Source of the DNA: an uncultured Lachnospira sp.
Lineage (GTDB): Bacteria; Bacillota; Clostridia; Lachnospirales; Lachnospiraceae
Direction of reading: 5' to 3'
DNA: 64,000 bases
Assembly: GCA_910589305.1 (NCBI GenBank)
Contig: CAJUTV010000007.1
Span: 69,342 to 133,341 of the forward strand
Shown in pieces: positions 8,035 through 17,328 of the stretch. Numbering within the stretch: the first letter of the stretch is position 1; each line of letters begins with the position of its first letter. The notes under the pieces were generated by a model. The model was given only the letters and a program-made list of their open reading frames with translations, was not told where the DNA came from and made no database searches. The position numbers and the translations under genes were made by a program.

Positions 8035-8955
8035 TTATTGTTTTCGCAGTGCTTGTGCAATATCACTTATTTTTCTAAGTCGGTGATTTACGCCCGATTT
8101 TCCGACAGGCGGCGAAAGCCGCTCTCCAATATCTTTAAGATTCATATCTGGATTTTCAAGACGAATCACTGCTACATTATATAAAGGCTCTTTTAAATAA
8201 CAAAGCCCTACTGTATCTTTTATATACTCTATATCTTTAATCTGTTTTACTGCTGCCTCAACTGTTTTATTAATATTAGCAGTCTCACAGTTTACCTTTC
8301 GATTGACATCATTGCGCATACCTTTTAAAATCATCACATTATATAAATCCATCTGCGAGACAAACGCTCCCATAACATTAAGACAATCTGTAATGTGATT
8401 ACCTTCTTTTATATAAGTGATAAAATTATTTTTTCTGGCAATCACTTTGGCATCCAATTCAAAAAATGCAAGCATTTCTTTAAGCTGTATGGCATCCGTT
8501 TGATTGGCACATACAATTTCATAATGATACGACTTATTGGGGTCACTTATAGAACCTGCCGCTAAAAAAGCGCCTCTTATAAAAGCTCTTTTACAGCATT
8601 CTTTTTGAACAAGCAACGAATTATTCAACATTTTTCTTTCAGAATCATTCCATTTTATTGCCATTAATATTTTTTCAGTAATACTTTTATCTTTTATTTT
8701 TATAGTAATAATATTATTTTTTTTGCCTTCATATTTCAATATAATATCATTATCCGATACATTAAATATATATTTTATTAATTGTATAAAAACATCTGCA
8801 ACAATATTATTTTCAGTTGTTATACAAAACTCTTCCCACTGATTGCAGGTATTTGCACAAAATGCCATGATGGCGGCAAGTTCTGCTATCTGACAATGTT
8901 TGGCAGTATCAATTTTATTTTTTAATTCTTCTTTAACTTGCGATGAAAAAGACAT
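8035..8955 (-). CDS. whiA: DNA-binding protein WhiA
   Basis: A 306-residue WhiA: an N-terminal part related to LAGLIDADG homing endonucleases (MSFSSQVKEELKNKI...), a middle domain with AFIRGAFLAAGSISDP, and a C-terminal helix-turn-helix (NLKDIGERLSPPVGKSGVNHRLRKI). WhiA binds DNA and links growth, division and, in actinomycetes, sporulation. The ATG at 8955 begins one base after the rapZ stop and uses AAAGGG from the end of rapZ, so the two are translationally coupled. The upstream in-frame ATG at 9012 lies inside rapZ and is rejected. Unlike in Bacillus, no yvcK lies between rapZ and whiA. Confidence 0.95.
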   Translation of the reverse strand: MSFSSQVKEELKNKIDTAKHCQIAELAAIMAFCANTCNQWEEFCITTENNIVADVFIQLIKYIFNVSDNDIILKYEGKKNNIITIKIKDKSITEKILMAIKWNDSERKMLNNSLLVQKECCKRAFIRGAFLAAGSISDPNKSYHYEIVCANQTDAIQLKEMLAFFELDAKVIARKNNFITYIKEGNHITDCLNVMGAFVSQMDLYNVMILKGMRNDVNRKVNCETANINKTVEAAVKQIKDIEYIKDTVGLCYLKEPLYNVAVIRLENPDMNLKDIGERLSPPVGKSGVNHRLRKISDIAQALRKQ

Positions 8956-8956
8956 T

Positions 8957-9826
8957 TCAACCCTTTCGTTTAGCATCTTTATCAATATCTCTATGTTCAA
9001 CTTTGCAGCCATATTTACTCATCTTTAAAGTCCTTGCAATTTCATTGGCAAGCGTAACGGAACGATGTTTTCCACCCGTACAGCCAATAGCTATAACAAG
9101 GCTGTTTTTGCCTTCTGCCACATAATTGGGCAGTAAAAATGCAATTAAATCATTTACCTTTGACAAAAATGCATGAGCGGTATCAAATCCCATAACATAA
9201 TCTTGTATTGCCTTATCATTTCCTGTTTGATATTTTAACGCCTCTATATAATAAGGATTGGGCAAAAAACGAACATCAAACACTAAATCTGCATCTGATG
9301 GTATCCCATATTTAAAACCAAACGATAATACAGTGACAAACAAATTATTATAGGATTCTTCACCAATGAATAATTTTTCCAACTGCTGTTTTAATTCTCT
9401 AGTAAGCATTTGACTGGTGTCCATAATGTAATCAGCACGATTTCTTAAAAACTGCATCTGTTTTCTCTCAGCATCAATTGCGTGGTCAACACGGTCATCT
9501 TTTGCTAATGGATGTGTTCTTCTTGTCTCTTTATATCGTTTTACCAAAACTTCATCACTGGCATCTAAAAACAAAATTTTACATTCATAATTTCCGGATT
9601 TCATCTCATCTAAAACTGGTTCCATCTCATTTATAGAAGCAGCATTTCTGATATCAACACCTAATGCAATATTAGAATAACCTTTTTGACCTTCTGCCAA
9701 TTTAGCAAATCTTGGAATAAGCTCAATAGGCATATTGTCTACACAGTAATATTCACAATCTTCCAATACATTAAGTGCTGTTGATTTGCCAGCTCCAGAC
9801 ATTCCTGTAACTATTATAATCTTCAT
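8957..9826 (-). CDS. rapZ: RNase adapter/nucleotide-binding protein RapZ (YvcJ)
   Basis: A 289-residue protein with a Walker A motif (GMSGAGKSTAL) at residues 8-18 and the conserved C-terminal CTGGKHRSV motif. In Proteobacteria RapZ senses glucosamine-6-phosphate and guides RNase E to GlmZ; in Firmicutes YvcJ has GTPase activity and an ill-defined role in envelope and competence control. GGAGAT precedes the ATG. It is followed without gap by whiA and separated from murB by a family-1 repeat, so transcripts may read through the repeat. Confidence 0.95.
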   Translation of the reverse strand: MKIIIVTGMSGAGKSTALNVLEDCEYYCVDNMPIELIPRFAKLAEGQKGYSNIALGVDIRNAASINEMEPVLDEMKSGNYECKILFLDASDEVLVKRYKETRRTHPLAKDDRVDHAIDAERKQMQFLRNRADYIMDTSQMLTRELKQQLEKLFIGEESYNNLFVTVLSFGFKYGIPSDADLVFDVRFLPNPYYIEALKYQTGNDKAIQDYVMGFDTAHAFLSKVNDLIAFLLPNYVAEGKNSLVIAIGCTGGKHRSVTLANEIARTLKMSKYGCKVEHRDIDKDAKRKG

Positions 9827-9855
9827 GGTTTATCTCCAATATTCTAAAAATATAT

Positions 9856-10021
9856 AAGTCAAAGGATATTTACAATCCGCTTCGCAGCTTGCTTCAACCA
9901 TCTAACTGTTATCGCAGCTTTTCAATGGAGGACTTATTTCCCATACTAAAACAAACAAATCCACACTCTCACTTTTATCTCTATAATATTAAAGCAAGGG
10001 ATTTACTTGATAAGGTTAAAA
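9856..10021 (+). repeat. Family-1 dispersed repeat, copy C
   Basis: Begins aagtcaaaggatatttacaa, continues cttcgcagcttgctt, ctctataatattaaagc, and ends acttgataaggttaaaat. It occupies most of the murB-rapZ gap and is in the same orientation as the other copies. Confidence 0.75.
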
Positions 10022-10085
10022 TATATATTCCTAAAATGTATATTTTAAATATGTTTTTTAACATATGTTTTTTCACCCTATATTT

Positions 10086-11024
10086 TCAACCATCAACAAA
10101 TCCTAATTTTTTTACTTCCAATTCAAGTTTTATTCCCGTTTGTTCCTGTACAATACGTGCAACCTCGTCTGTTAATTTTATAAAATCCTGTGCCGTTGCC
10201 ATTCCTGTATTGACAACAAAACCTGCATGTTTTTCAGAAACTTTTACTCCTCCAACAGCAAACCCTTTAAGACCTGCATCGGATATCAATTTTCCCGCAT
10301 AAAAACCTTGTGGTCTTTTAAATGTACTGCCTGCACTTGGATATTCTAACGGTTGTTTTTCTTTTCGCAGAGCAGCTAACGATTCCATCTTTTCCTTGAT
10401 TACTTTTGGGTCATCTTTTTTAAGCTCAATTACCACCTCAAGAACAATATAATCTTTTTCTTGAATAACACTTTTTCGATAGCCTAATTCCAACTCTTCT
10501 TTTGATAATTCCATTAATGTTCCATCTCTGTCACAAACGGTCGCTGATACAATAACATCTTTTAATTCACTGCCATATGCTCCTGCATTCATACACACAC
10601 CGCCGCCTAAACTTCCTGGAATACCACTGGCAAACTCAAATCCCGTACAGCCCTCTTTAGCAGCCTCAGCAGCTAACTTCACCATACTAACACCTGAAAG
10701 AGCCTTGAATTGTACCGTTTTTCTATCATAAAACGGACAACTACTATAATTAGAATAACGATTATATAATTGTATAATAACACCTTGAAAACCATCATCA
10801 CTGACAAGAAGATTACTTCCATTGCCAATTACATAATAATCAATCTCAAACGTTTTTAACGCTTGTATTAATTGTGGAATTTGTCCCAAATCCGTCGGAG
10901 TGACAAAACAATCTACTGGTCCGCCTATCCTTAAAGTGGTATGATTTTTCATGGGTTCTGACAACTTTACATTGTCTTTTCCAACAATTTTTTGTATGTA
11001 TTGTACTATATGCTCATCAATCAT
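10086..11024 (-). CDS. murB: UDP-N-acetylenolpyruvoylglucosamine reductase
   Basis: FAD enzyme that reduces enolpyruvyl-UDP-GlcNAc to UDP-MurNAc in peptidoglycan precursor synthesis. Visible are the FAD-binding VIGNGSNLLVSDDGFQG, GGGVCMNAGAYG, the YRKSV arginine, the catalytic serine in AGSTFKRP and the glutamate near LELEVKKLGF. The length of 312 residues is that of a full enzyme. I chose the ATG at 11024, which overlaps the glucokinase stop (ATGATTGA) and has GGAG nine bases upstream; the ATG at 11039 has no ribosome binding site at a usable distance. It is coupled to the genes glcK and hprK. Confidence 0.95.
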   Translation of the reverse strand: MIDEHIVQYIQKIVGKDNVKLSEPMKNHTTLRIGGPVDCFVTPTDLGQIPQLIQALKTFEIDYYVIGNGSNLLVSDDGFQGVIIQLYNRYSNYSSCPFYDRKTVQFKALSGVSMVKLAAEAAKEGCTGFEFASGIPGSLGGGVCMNAGAYGSELKDVIVSATVCDRDGTLMELSKEELELGYRKSVIQEKDYIVLEVVIELKKDDPKVIKEKMESLAALRKEKQPLEYPSAGSTFKRPQGFYAGKLISDAGLKGFAVGGVKVSEKHAGFVVNTGMATAQDFIKLTDEVARIVQEQTGIKLELEVKKLGFVDG

Positions 11025-11952
11025 TTTTGCTATCTCCATGAACAGACTGCAAATCCCCCAACACTAATTTTGCTGCTCCATATATGCCTGCATCATTTTC
11101 TAACAATGCCTTTACTATAGTAGTCTCTTTACTGGCATGAAATGCAAACATTTGATAATATTTTCTAATTTTTTCTAAAAAATACTCGCCTGCTGCCGAT
11201 ACACCGCCGCCTATAATAAAGCATTCTGGGTCAACAACACCTGCTATACAAGCCATTCCCTTTGCAAGATATTTTGATACATTCTCTATCACAGCATCCA
11301 TTGCTTTATCGCCAGCTATCGCCTTGTCAAACGCCTCTTTTGCATTGTTTGTCCCTGCAAGTCTTGCAATACCTGAAGCAGAAGCCACTTGTTCAAGGCA
11401 CCCTGTATTGCCGCAAGAACACGCGTAATCAAGACCTTCCACAATTGGAAGATGTCCTACCTCTGCTGCTGCACCATGAAATCCATTGACAATATGTCCG
11501 TCAACGACTAATCCGCCTCCAATACCTGTGCCAACGGTAAGCATCATAATACTGTGATATCCTCTGCCGCTTCCTTTGAAAAACTCTCCAAGTGCGGCAA
11601 CATTTGCATCATTTGCGATATGAATACAATCTTTAGAAATATTTATCATCTTAGACAGTTCATCTGCAACATAAACTACTCCCCAGCCTAAATTGACACA
11701 TTTATTAACAGCGCCATCCCTTCGGATTGCACCGGGAAGACCAATGCCAATGCCTAAAATATCAGAAACCTCCATTGCATTTTTTTCAATGGTTCTATTA
11801 ATATATTGTGCGATATCCGCTAAAATATATCGACCATTTTCCTGTGTTCTGGTAGGAATTTCCTCTTTAATAACAAGCTCTGCATTCCCATCAAAAATAC
11901 CACATTTAATGGATGTTCCTCCTATGTCAATACCAAATATTGTTTTACTCAT
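11017..11952 (-). CDS. glcK: ROK family glucokinase
   Basis: A 311-residue sugar kinase: phosphate loop GIDIGGTSIKCGIFD at the N-terminus, catalytic region IANDANVAALGEF, GTGIGGGLV, and the ROK zinc motif CSCGNTGCLE. It phosphorylates glucose delivered without the PTS, or released from oligosaccharides. The ATG at 11952 overlaps the hprK stop (ATGAGTAA), and GGTG in the hprK end serves as ribosome binding site; an ATG at 11958 is equally close. The operon link with HPr kinase fits carbon control. Confidence 0.92.
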   Translation of the reverse strand: MSKTIFGIDIGGTSIKCGIFDGNAELVIKEEIPTRTQENGRYILADIAQYINRTIEKNAMEVSDILGIGIGLPGAIRRDGAVNKCVNLGWGVVYVADELSKMINISKDCIHIANDANVAALGEFFKGSGRGYHSIMMLTVGTGIGGGLVVDGHIVNGFHGAAAEVGHLPIVEGLDYACSCGNTGCLEQVASASGIARLAGTNNAKEAFDKAIAGDKAMDAVIENVSKYLAKGMACIAGVVDPECFIIGGGVSAAGEYFLEKIRKYYQMFAFHASKETTIVKALLENDAGIYGAAKLVLGDLQSVHGDSKND

Positions 11953-12892
11953 CGTCATCACCGCCACGCATAAGATTTTCTTGCACTCTTCTATATAACT
12001 CTTTTGCTGCATTGTAACCCATTTTCTTTTGTCTATGGTTGACAGCCGCCGCCTCTACAATAACAGCCAGATTACGTCCTGGTCTTATTGGAAGTGAATG
12101 ACACACAACCTTGTTGCCAAGATATTCGGTATACTCTTCTTCCAAACCAAGTCGGTCATACTCTTTATCTTTATTCCAATCCTCTAACTTAATTACCATA
12201 TCAATCTGTTGTTCTTCCTTGACACTCTCAACACCAAACAATGTCTTGACATCAATAATACCAATACCTCTTAATTCAATAAAATACTTGGTAACACCCG
12301 GCGCTGAACCAATTAATGTCTCATCACTTATCTTTCGGATTTCAACAGCATCGTCTGTCACAAGACGGTGTCCGCGCTTTAACAGCTCAAGTGCAGCTTC
12401 ACTCTTACCAATACCGCTCTCTCCTATAATAAGCACGCCTGTACCATATACGTCAACAAGAACGCCATGAATAACAATACATGGAGCCAACTCGACATTA
12501 AGCCATCTTGTCACTTCTGCAACAAACGCTGATGTTGCCGCTTTTGATTTTAAGATTGGTATCTTGTATTTATTTGCTAACTCTATTATCTTTTCTTCTG
12601 GCTCTAAATCCCTGCAAAATACAAGACATGGTATATTACTTGATAAAAGCTGCATATAACGCTCAAAACGTATATCTTGTGAGAGACTTTTAAGATAAGC
12701 AAATTCTACATTTCCAATAATTTGTATTCGGTCGTTGTCAAACTGGTCATAAAATCCTGTAAGCTGTAATGCTGGTCTATTAACTTCTGGTATATTAAGC
12801 CAAATTCCTTTTGTGTCAATATCTGGAGTCAAGTTTACCAGTTCCATTTTTTCTATTACTTTTGATAATCTCACTCTCTCTGTTGCATTCAT
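11945..12892 (-). CDS. hprK: HPr kinase/phosphorylase
   Basis: Bifunctional enzyme that phosphorylates HPr on Ser46 and removes that phosphate, controlling catabolite repression. The 315-residue chain has a P-loop (GESGIGKSEAALELL) near residue 155, the dinucleotide region LVTDDAVEIR, the HprK signature ELRGIGIIDVK and the late GRNLAVIVEAAAVN segment. GGAGGA lies seven bases before the ATG. First gene of an overlapping hprK-glcK-murB run. The HPr at 27912 in this window lacks Ser46, so its substrate must be another protein or another HPr copy. Confidence 0.96.
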   Translation of the reverse strand: MNATERVRLSKVIEKMELVNLTPDIDTKGIWLNIPEVNRPALQLTGFYDQFDNDRIQIIGNVEFAYLKSLSQDIRFERYMQLLSSNIPCLVFCRDLEPEEKIIELANKYKIPILKSKAATSAFVAEVTRWLNVELAPCIVIHGVLVDVYGTGVLIIGESGIGKSEAALELLKRGHRLVTDDAVEIRKISDETLIGSAPGVTKYFIELRGIGIIDVKTLFGVESVKEEQQIDMVIKLEDWNKDKEYDRLGLEEEYTEYLGNKVVCHSLPIRPGRNLAVIVEAAAVNHRQKKMGYNAAKELYRRVQENLMRGGDDDE

Positions 12893-13054
12893 AATTAATC
12901 CTCCATTCTTGCTCAGCCGACAAGTTTAAATATATTTAAGCTTGTTTCTGTCTTAACCTGCGAATTTGTGTCTTGTCATTCATTTATGATTGACTTTTAA
13001 CACTTTTTACATAACATTTTTTAGGATATCAATTTATTTTAACACATTTATGAA

Positions 13055-14875
13055 TCAATGAAAATATCTGTATATATTTTGTGCGATATTCTTTGTAATA
13101 CCATCTGCTTTCATCAGTTCTTCAACTGATGCCTGTCTGATTTTTTCAATGTCCAGAAAATGCTTCATCAAAGATTTCCTCCTTGCAGGTCCAATCCCTT
13201 CAATGCCATCTAATATTGAATGTACTTGCTGTTTGCTCCGAAGACTTCGATGGTATTCAATAGCAAACCGATGGGCTTCGTCTTGTATTCTAGTAATTAA
13301 CTTAAATCCTTCACTGTGCGTATCAATTGCAATCAGTTTATTATTATAATACAATCCTCTGGTATTATGATTATCATCTTTCACCATACCACAGACTGGT
13401 ATGGAAAGCCCAAGCTCTTTTAATACTTCCAATGCAATATTCACCTGTCCTCGACCACCATCCATCATAATTAAATCAGGATATATCTCAAATCCCTTTG
13501 AACCCTCAATTGCCCGCTTAAAACGTCTGGTAAGGACTTCTTTCATACTCTTGTAATCATCAGGACCCTTTACCGTCTTAATTTTAAATTTTCTATAATC
13601 GTTCTTTTTTGGCTTGCCATCTTGAAATACAATCATTGAACCAACGGACTCCACTCCATTTGTATTTGATATATCATAAGCTTCAGCCCTTTTTATTGCA
13701 GGCAATCCTATTAATTTTGCAATCTCTGTCATGGCGCCAATCGTTTTTTTCTGCTCATTTTTTATCCGTTCAGTATCTTGCAATAAAACATTTTGAGCAT
13801 TTTTATATGCAAGTTCAACTAATTTTTCTTTATCGCCTTTTTTTGGTGTAATAATTTTTACTTTTGTTTTTTTAATATCTGTCAGCCATGCTGCAACAAC
13901 ATCCGCATCTTCTATTTCTTTTTGTATCATAATAACATTTGGAATATATGGTGTTCCTCCATAATATTGTTTAATAAACTGAGAAAGAATTTCACTTATT
14001 CCATCTCCTTGTGCCACTGCCATATGAAAATGGTCTCGCCCCAAAAGTTTTCCCTCTCTTATAAAAAACACCTGCACAACCGCATCGTTTCCATCGCTGG
14101 CACAAGCAATTACATCTCTGTCCGCATTGTCGTCCGTTGTAATTTTTTGCTTTTGAGCTACCTGTTTTACACTGCCTATAAGGTCTCTATATTTAGCAGC
14201 CTCCTCATACTGCATATTTTGTGCACACTCTTTCATGCTATCCATAAGATTTCCTAAAATTTTAGTATGGTTGCCATTTAAAAATTCAATAACCTCATCA
14301 ATGGCTTTTCTATATGTTTCTTCATCAATATAACCTTGACATGGAGCGCTGCATTGTCCAATATGATAATTTAGACATGGTCTTTCCTTACCTGTATCTT
14401 TCGGCAATCTTCTGTTACATGTACGAATTTTGTACAGCTTGCATAATAATTCAATCGTGTCATTTACTGCTTTTGAAGAAGTGTATGGTCCAAAAAAACG
14501 TCCTGTTCCATGTTTAATATCTCTTGAGACAAATACTCTTGGATAAGCTTCATGTGTAGTCACTTTAATAAAAGGATAGGTCTTATCATCTTTTAACATT
14601 GTATTATACTTAGGACTATGTTCTTTTATCAAATTACATTCTAACACAAGCGCCTCAAGCTCAGAGTCGGTAATAATATACTCAAAGTAGCTAATATGCG
14701 ACACCATCTGTCTAATCTTGGCAGTATGCTTTGTGTTTTCCCTAAAATACTGTCTGACACGATTTTTCAAATTGACCGCTTTTCCTACATATATAATTGT
14801 ATCAATATTATCGTGCATAATATAAACTCCCGGCAAATCCGGGAGTTTTTTTAATTCTTCCTCTAAATCAAACAT
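13055..14875 (-). CDS. uvrC: UvrABC excinuclease subunit C
   Basis: Makes the dual incisions in nucleotide excision repair. The 606-residue chain starts with the GIY-YIG nuclease (PGVYIMHD...IIYVGKA), has the UvrB-binding UVR segment (MQYEEAAKYRDLI) around residue 210, the RNase H-like 3' nuclease (EAYDISNTNGVESVGSMIVF, DLIMMDGGRGQ) and a C-terminal HhH pair (LDGIEGIGPARRKSLM, ADGITKNIA). The ATG at 14875 follows GGAGAA at good spacing; the upstream ATG at 14899 lacks one. The 162-base gap to hprK makes a separate promoter for hprK possible. Confidence 0.96.
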   Translation of the reverse strand: MFDLEEELKKLPDLPGVYIMHDNIDTIIYVGKAVNLKNRVRQYFRENTKHTAKIRQMVSHISYFEYIITDSELEALVLECNLIKEHSPKYNTMLKDDKTYPFIKVTTHEAYPRVFVSRDIKHGTGRFFGPYTSSKAVNDTIELLCKLYKIRTCNRRLPKDTGKERPCLNYHIGQCSAPCQGYIDEETYRKAIDEVIEFLNGNHTKILGNLMDSMKECAQNMQYEEAAKYRDLIGSVKQVAQKQKITTDDNADRDVIACASDGNDAVVQVFFIREGKLLGRDHFHMAVAQGDGISEILSQFIKQYYGGTPYIPNVIMIQKEIEDADVVAAWLTDIKKTKVKIITPKKGDKEKLVELAYKNAQNVLLQDTERIKNEQKKTIGAMTEIAKLIGLPAIKRAEAYDISNTNGVESVGSMIVFQDGKPKKNDYRKFKIKTVKGPDDYKSMKEVLTRRFKRAIEGSKGFEIYPDLIMMDGGRGQVNIALEVLKELGLSIPVCGMVKDDNHNTRGLYYNNKLIAIDTHSEGFKLITRIQDEAHRFAIEYHRSLRSKQQVHSILDGIEGIGPARRKSLMKHFLDIEKIRQASVEELMKADGITKNIAQNIYRYFH

Positions 14876-14937
14876 ATCTTTTCTCCATTTTTGCAGCATT
14901 GCACATTAAATGCAAGTTTAATTCTTTCCTAATGAGA

Positions 14938-15000
14938 GTTAAGCGGATATTCGCAATCCGCTACGCTACTTGCTCGGGTGTTTGACACCCTAACCTCATA
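14938..15000 (+). repeat. Family-1 dispersed repeat, copy D (left 63 bases only)
   Basis: Almost identical to the first part of copy B (gttaagcggatattcgcaat...ccctaacctcata, one A/G change seen) and then stops, just after the outer-stem arm. It sits between uvrC and the transglutaminase gene. Confidence 0.85.
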
Positions 15001-15009
15001 GTATATTTA

Positions 15010-17328
15010 TTAATATAGCCAACGAATATACCATGACATATTACGAACAATATATTTTCTTAACTGTTTGGCATTATATGTAAACTCTTTCATCTGTCTT
15101 GTATTGACAGCATACCTTCCGCCGCTTAAATCAACATTTGTCACCATATTACACATTTTAGAAAATCTCATTCTCTTAAAGAAAGAATCCCTCTGTTCCA
15201 TATAATTTCCAAAGCTTTCATATTCCATATATTCTGGTCTTAAAAATCCCGCCTTTATCATAATTTTTTCTAAATAATTGTACATTATTATAACATTATA
15301 TGACCCAAATATTTTCTTAATCTTTCTTTTTCTCATAAAAATATAAAAAGCAATGCCTGCTGCTAAAACAAGAATAGCAACAACAACTGTAAAAATAATG
15401 GTTCCGATAAAACTATTTCTTTGAACGATATCTTCCATATTGGTATTTAAAACAGGGTTTGCAGCTTCCTCTTCATCGCTTTCATCAATCAACTCATCCT
15501 TCTGATTTTCTTCTTCTTCATCTTCCATCAAATTCAAATCATCTTCAACTACTCCTGTATTTGGAAAGTTTGTTGTATTTACTGGGGCAATTCCTGTCCC
15601 TGTTGGAGTTGCATCAATATTAATCCAACCAATTCCATTTAAATATATCTGTGTCCAAGCATGTGCATCGGAATCTTTTACTTCAACAACATATCGTTCT
15701 TTATTTGGCTCATATGTAGACCGTATAACTCTATCAAATGGAATAGCATACCCTTCCACATATCTTGCTGGAATCCCATATGCTCGAAACATCAATGTTG
15801 CCGCAGTTGCAAAATAAGAACAATACCCTTCTTTACTCTCACTTAAAAAATACTCAAAAAAATCTTGTCCATCTGGTATCTTTCCTGGTGAAAGGGTATA
15901 AGAATAATTATTCTGTAAAAAATTCTTAACATATTCTATACAATCCATTTTTGATTCTAATGTATAGGTACTTCTTTCACCTGCCATTTCTAAAATCAAC
16001 TTTTTCTGTGGCGCAGATATTTGAAGATAACTATATGCTGCTGCATCTGCTCTTTTAGCTGACTGTACAATACTATCCGTATTATCTTTTGACAGCTTTA
16101 TCTCATCTCCATCCTGATTTATAATTCCCTCTGATATTTTTTGAAGCCCTGCATAATACTCACTATTCAATTTTATACCTGTTGTATCTTTAATATTTCT
16201 TTTAGAAAAAAGACGGTCAAACTTATAAAAATTATCTTGCATTTCTAGTCCTGTCTGTTCCAAATATTTTTTCCAGCCAGGTACTGCTTTAATTCTATCT
16301 AACAAAAATCCTGTATATTCATCACATATTTCATAAGATTCTTTCTTTGTCCAATAATTAGAATTTTCTATATAATTTTTGCCATAAAACAAGGTAATAT
16401 ACTGATGATTTCCTATATTTGGTGTACGCATTGTAAATATATCCTGATTTTTATAGACAACTTCATCTACTTTTCCAAGTTCGCCACCCTTTATATTTTG
16501 AGAATAAGAAAAATCATTTCCATATATAACGCTATTATCTCCAAAAAGACTATTTCCTGTGCCTTCTGCATTGCCAACCATATCATCAATAAAATATGTA
16601 AGCTCTGCTAAATACTCATTAGAATTAATAAATGATAATATGTTAGAATTCATTTGAACAAATATCTGTGGACGCTTATACTCTTTTGTATTTGTTATCA
16701 GCAGCATAATGACAGATATAGCTGTACTCATTGCTATAATAAACTTTACATTGTCAACCATTTTTTCATCCATAGATGAAACACATAAAACATGAGTAAC
16801 ACAAAAAATCCATATCAGACAAGATGGTATTTTTAAACATATTGTGTAGACACACAAAAGAGGAAGTACCATAATTAAGGACAGCGCAACACTACGAACA
16901 TAATAAATATTAGCACATACTAAAAATGTCACAACAATACAAAACATTAGTATTGCTAACAATTCATTCACTTTAATTATTTCAAGCTGTTGTGGTGATG
17001 GTGTGACAATTTTCCCATTAAAAATACTGTCATATATGTCGTTTACTAGATAGACAACGCCTTGTACCATGCGCTTTCCAAACAGTACCAATACTAAAAT
17101 AAGTATTCCATCAAAGATAGGAATAATTATTTTTCCTATCTTTTTAATATGGATTCCTATCATAAATATAATTGTCATAAGACAAAGAGCACTATATACA
17201 ATATATGGATTCACATATAATGCTTTTGTTGTATATAGTGTACCTACAATACCAATTTCACCTAATAATGCTACAATAATCTGCCATATAATAATAGATA
17301 TGTTATATTTCTTTTCCTGATTGTTCAT
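15010..17328 (-). CDS. Membrane-anchored transglutaminase-like protein (TgpA-type)
   Basis: A 772-residue protein with six or seven membrane segments in the first 200 residues, a large extracellular part, a transglutaminase core near residues 490-590 and one more membrane helix near 650 (GTIIFTVVVAILVLAAGIAFY) before a cytoplasmic tail. The catalytic triad is visible: Cys in EGYCSYFATA, His in DAHAWTQIY and Asp in NIDATPTG. Such proteins may act as proteases or crosslinkers of the envelope; the substrate is unknown. An acidic linker (EDEEEENQKDELIDESDEEEA) precedes the last helix. The ATG at 17328 overlaps the DUF58 gene, though its ribosome binding site is weak; a TTG at 17352 is the alternative. 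Last gene of the MoxR-DUF58-TGase run. Confidence 0.88.
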   Translation of the reverse strand: MNNQEKKYNISIIIWQIIVALLGEIGIVGTLYTTKALYVNPYIVYSALCLMTIIFMIGIHIKKIGKIIIPIFDGILILVLVLFGKRMVQGVVYLVNDIYDSIFNGKIVTPSPQQLEIIKVNELLAILMFCIVVTFLVCANIYYVRSVALSLIMVLPLLCVYTICLKIPSCLIWIFCVTHVLCVSSMDEKMVDNVKFIIAMSTAISVIMLLITNTKEYKRPQIFVQMNSNILSFINSNEYLAELTYFIDDMVGNAEGTGNSLFGDNSVIYGNDFSYSQNIKGGELGKVDEVVYKNQDIFTMRTPNIGNHQYITLFYGKNYIENSNYWTKKESYEICDEYTGFLLDRIKAVPGWKKYLEQTGLEMQDNFYKFDRLFSKRNIKDTTGIKLNSEYYAGLQKISEGIINQDGDEIKLSKDNTDSIVQSAKRADAAAYSYLQISAPQKKLILEMAGERSTYTLESKMDCIEYVKNFLQNNYSYTLSPGKIPDGQDFFEYFLSESKEGYCSYFATAATLMFRAYGIPARYVEGYAIPFDRVIRSTYEPNKERYVVEVKDSDAHAWTQIYLNGIGWINIDATPTGTGIAPVNTTNFPNTGVVEDDLNLMEDEEEENQKDELIDESDEEEAANPVLNTNMEDIVQRNSFIGTIIFTVVVAILVLAAGIAFYIFMRKRKIKKIFGSYNVIIMYNYLEKIMIKAGFLRPEYMEYESFGNYMEQRDSFFKRMRFSKMCNMVTNVDLSGGRYAVNTRQMKEFTYNAKQLRKYIVRNMSWYIRWLY

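Noticed and set aside
8020..8056. Perfect ACAAGCACTG/CAGTGCTTGT inverted repeat at the whiA end
   Set aside because: No T run follows on either strand and it overlaps the last whiA codons, so I do not call it a terminator.
12929..12956. ACAAG...CTTGT A/T-rich palindrome between uvrC and hprK
   Set aside because: AT-rich inverted repeat without a T run or match to a known operator; could be chance.
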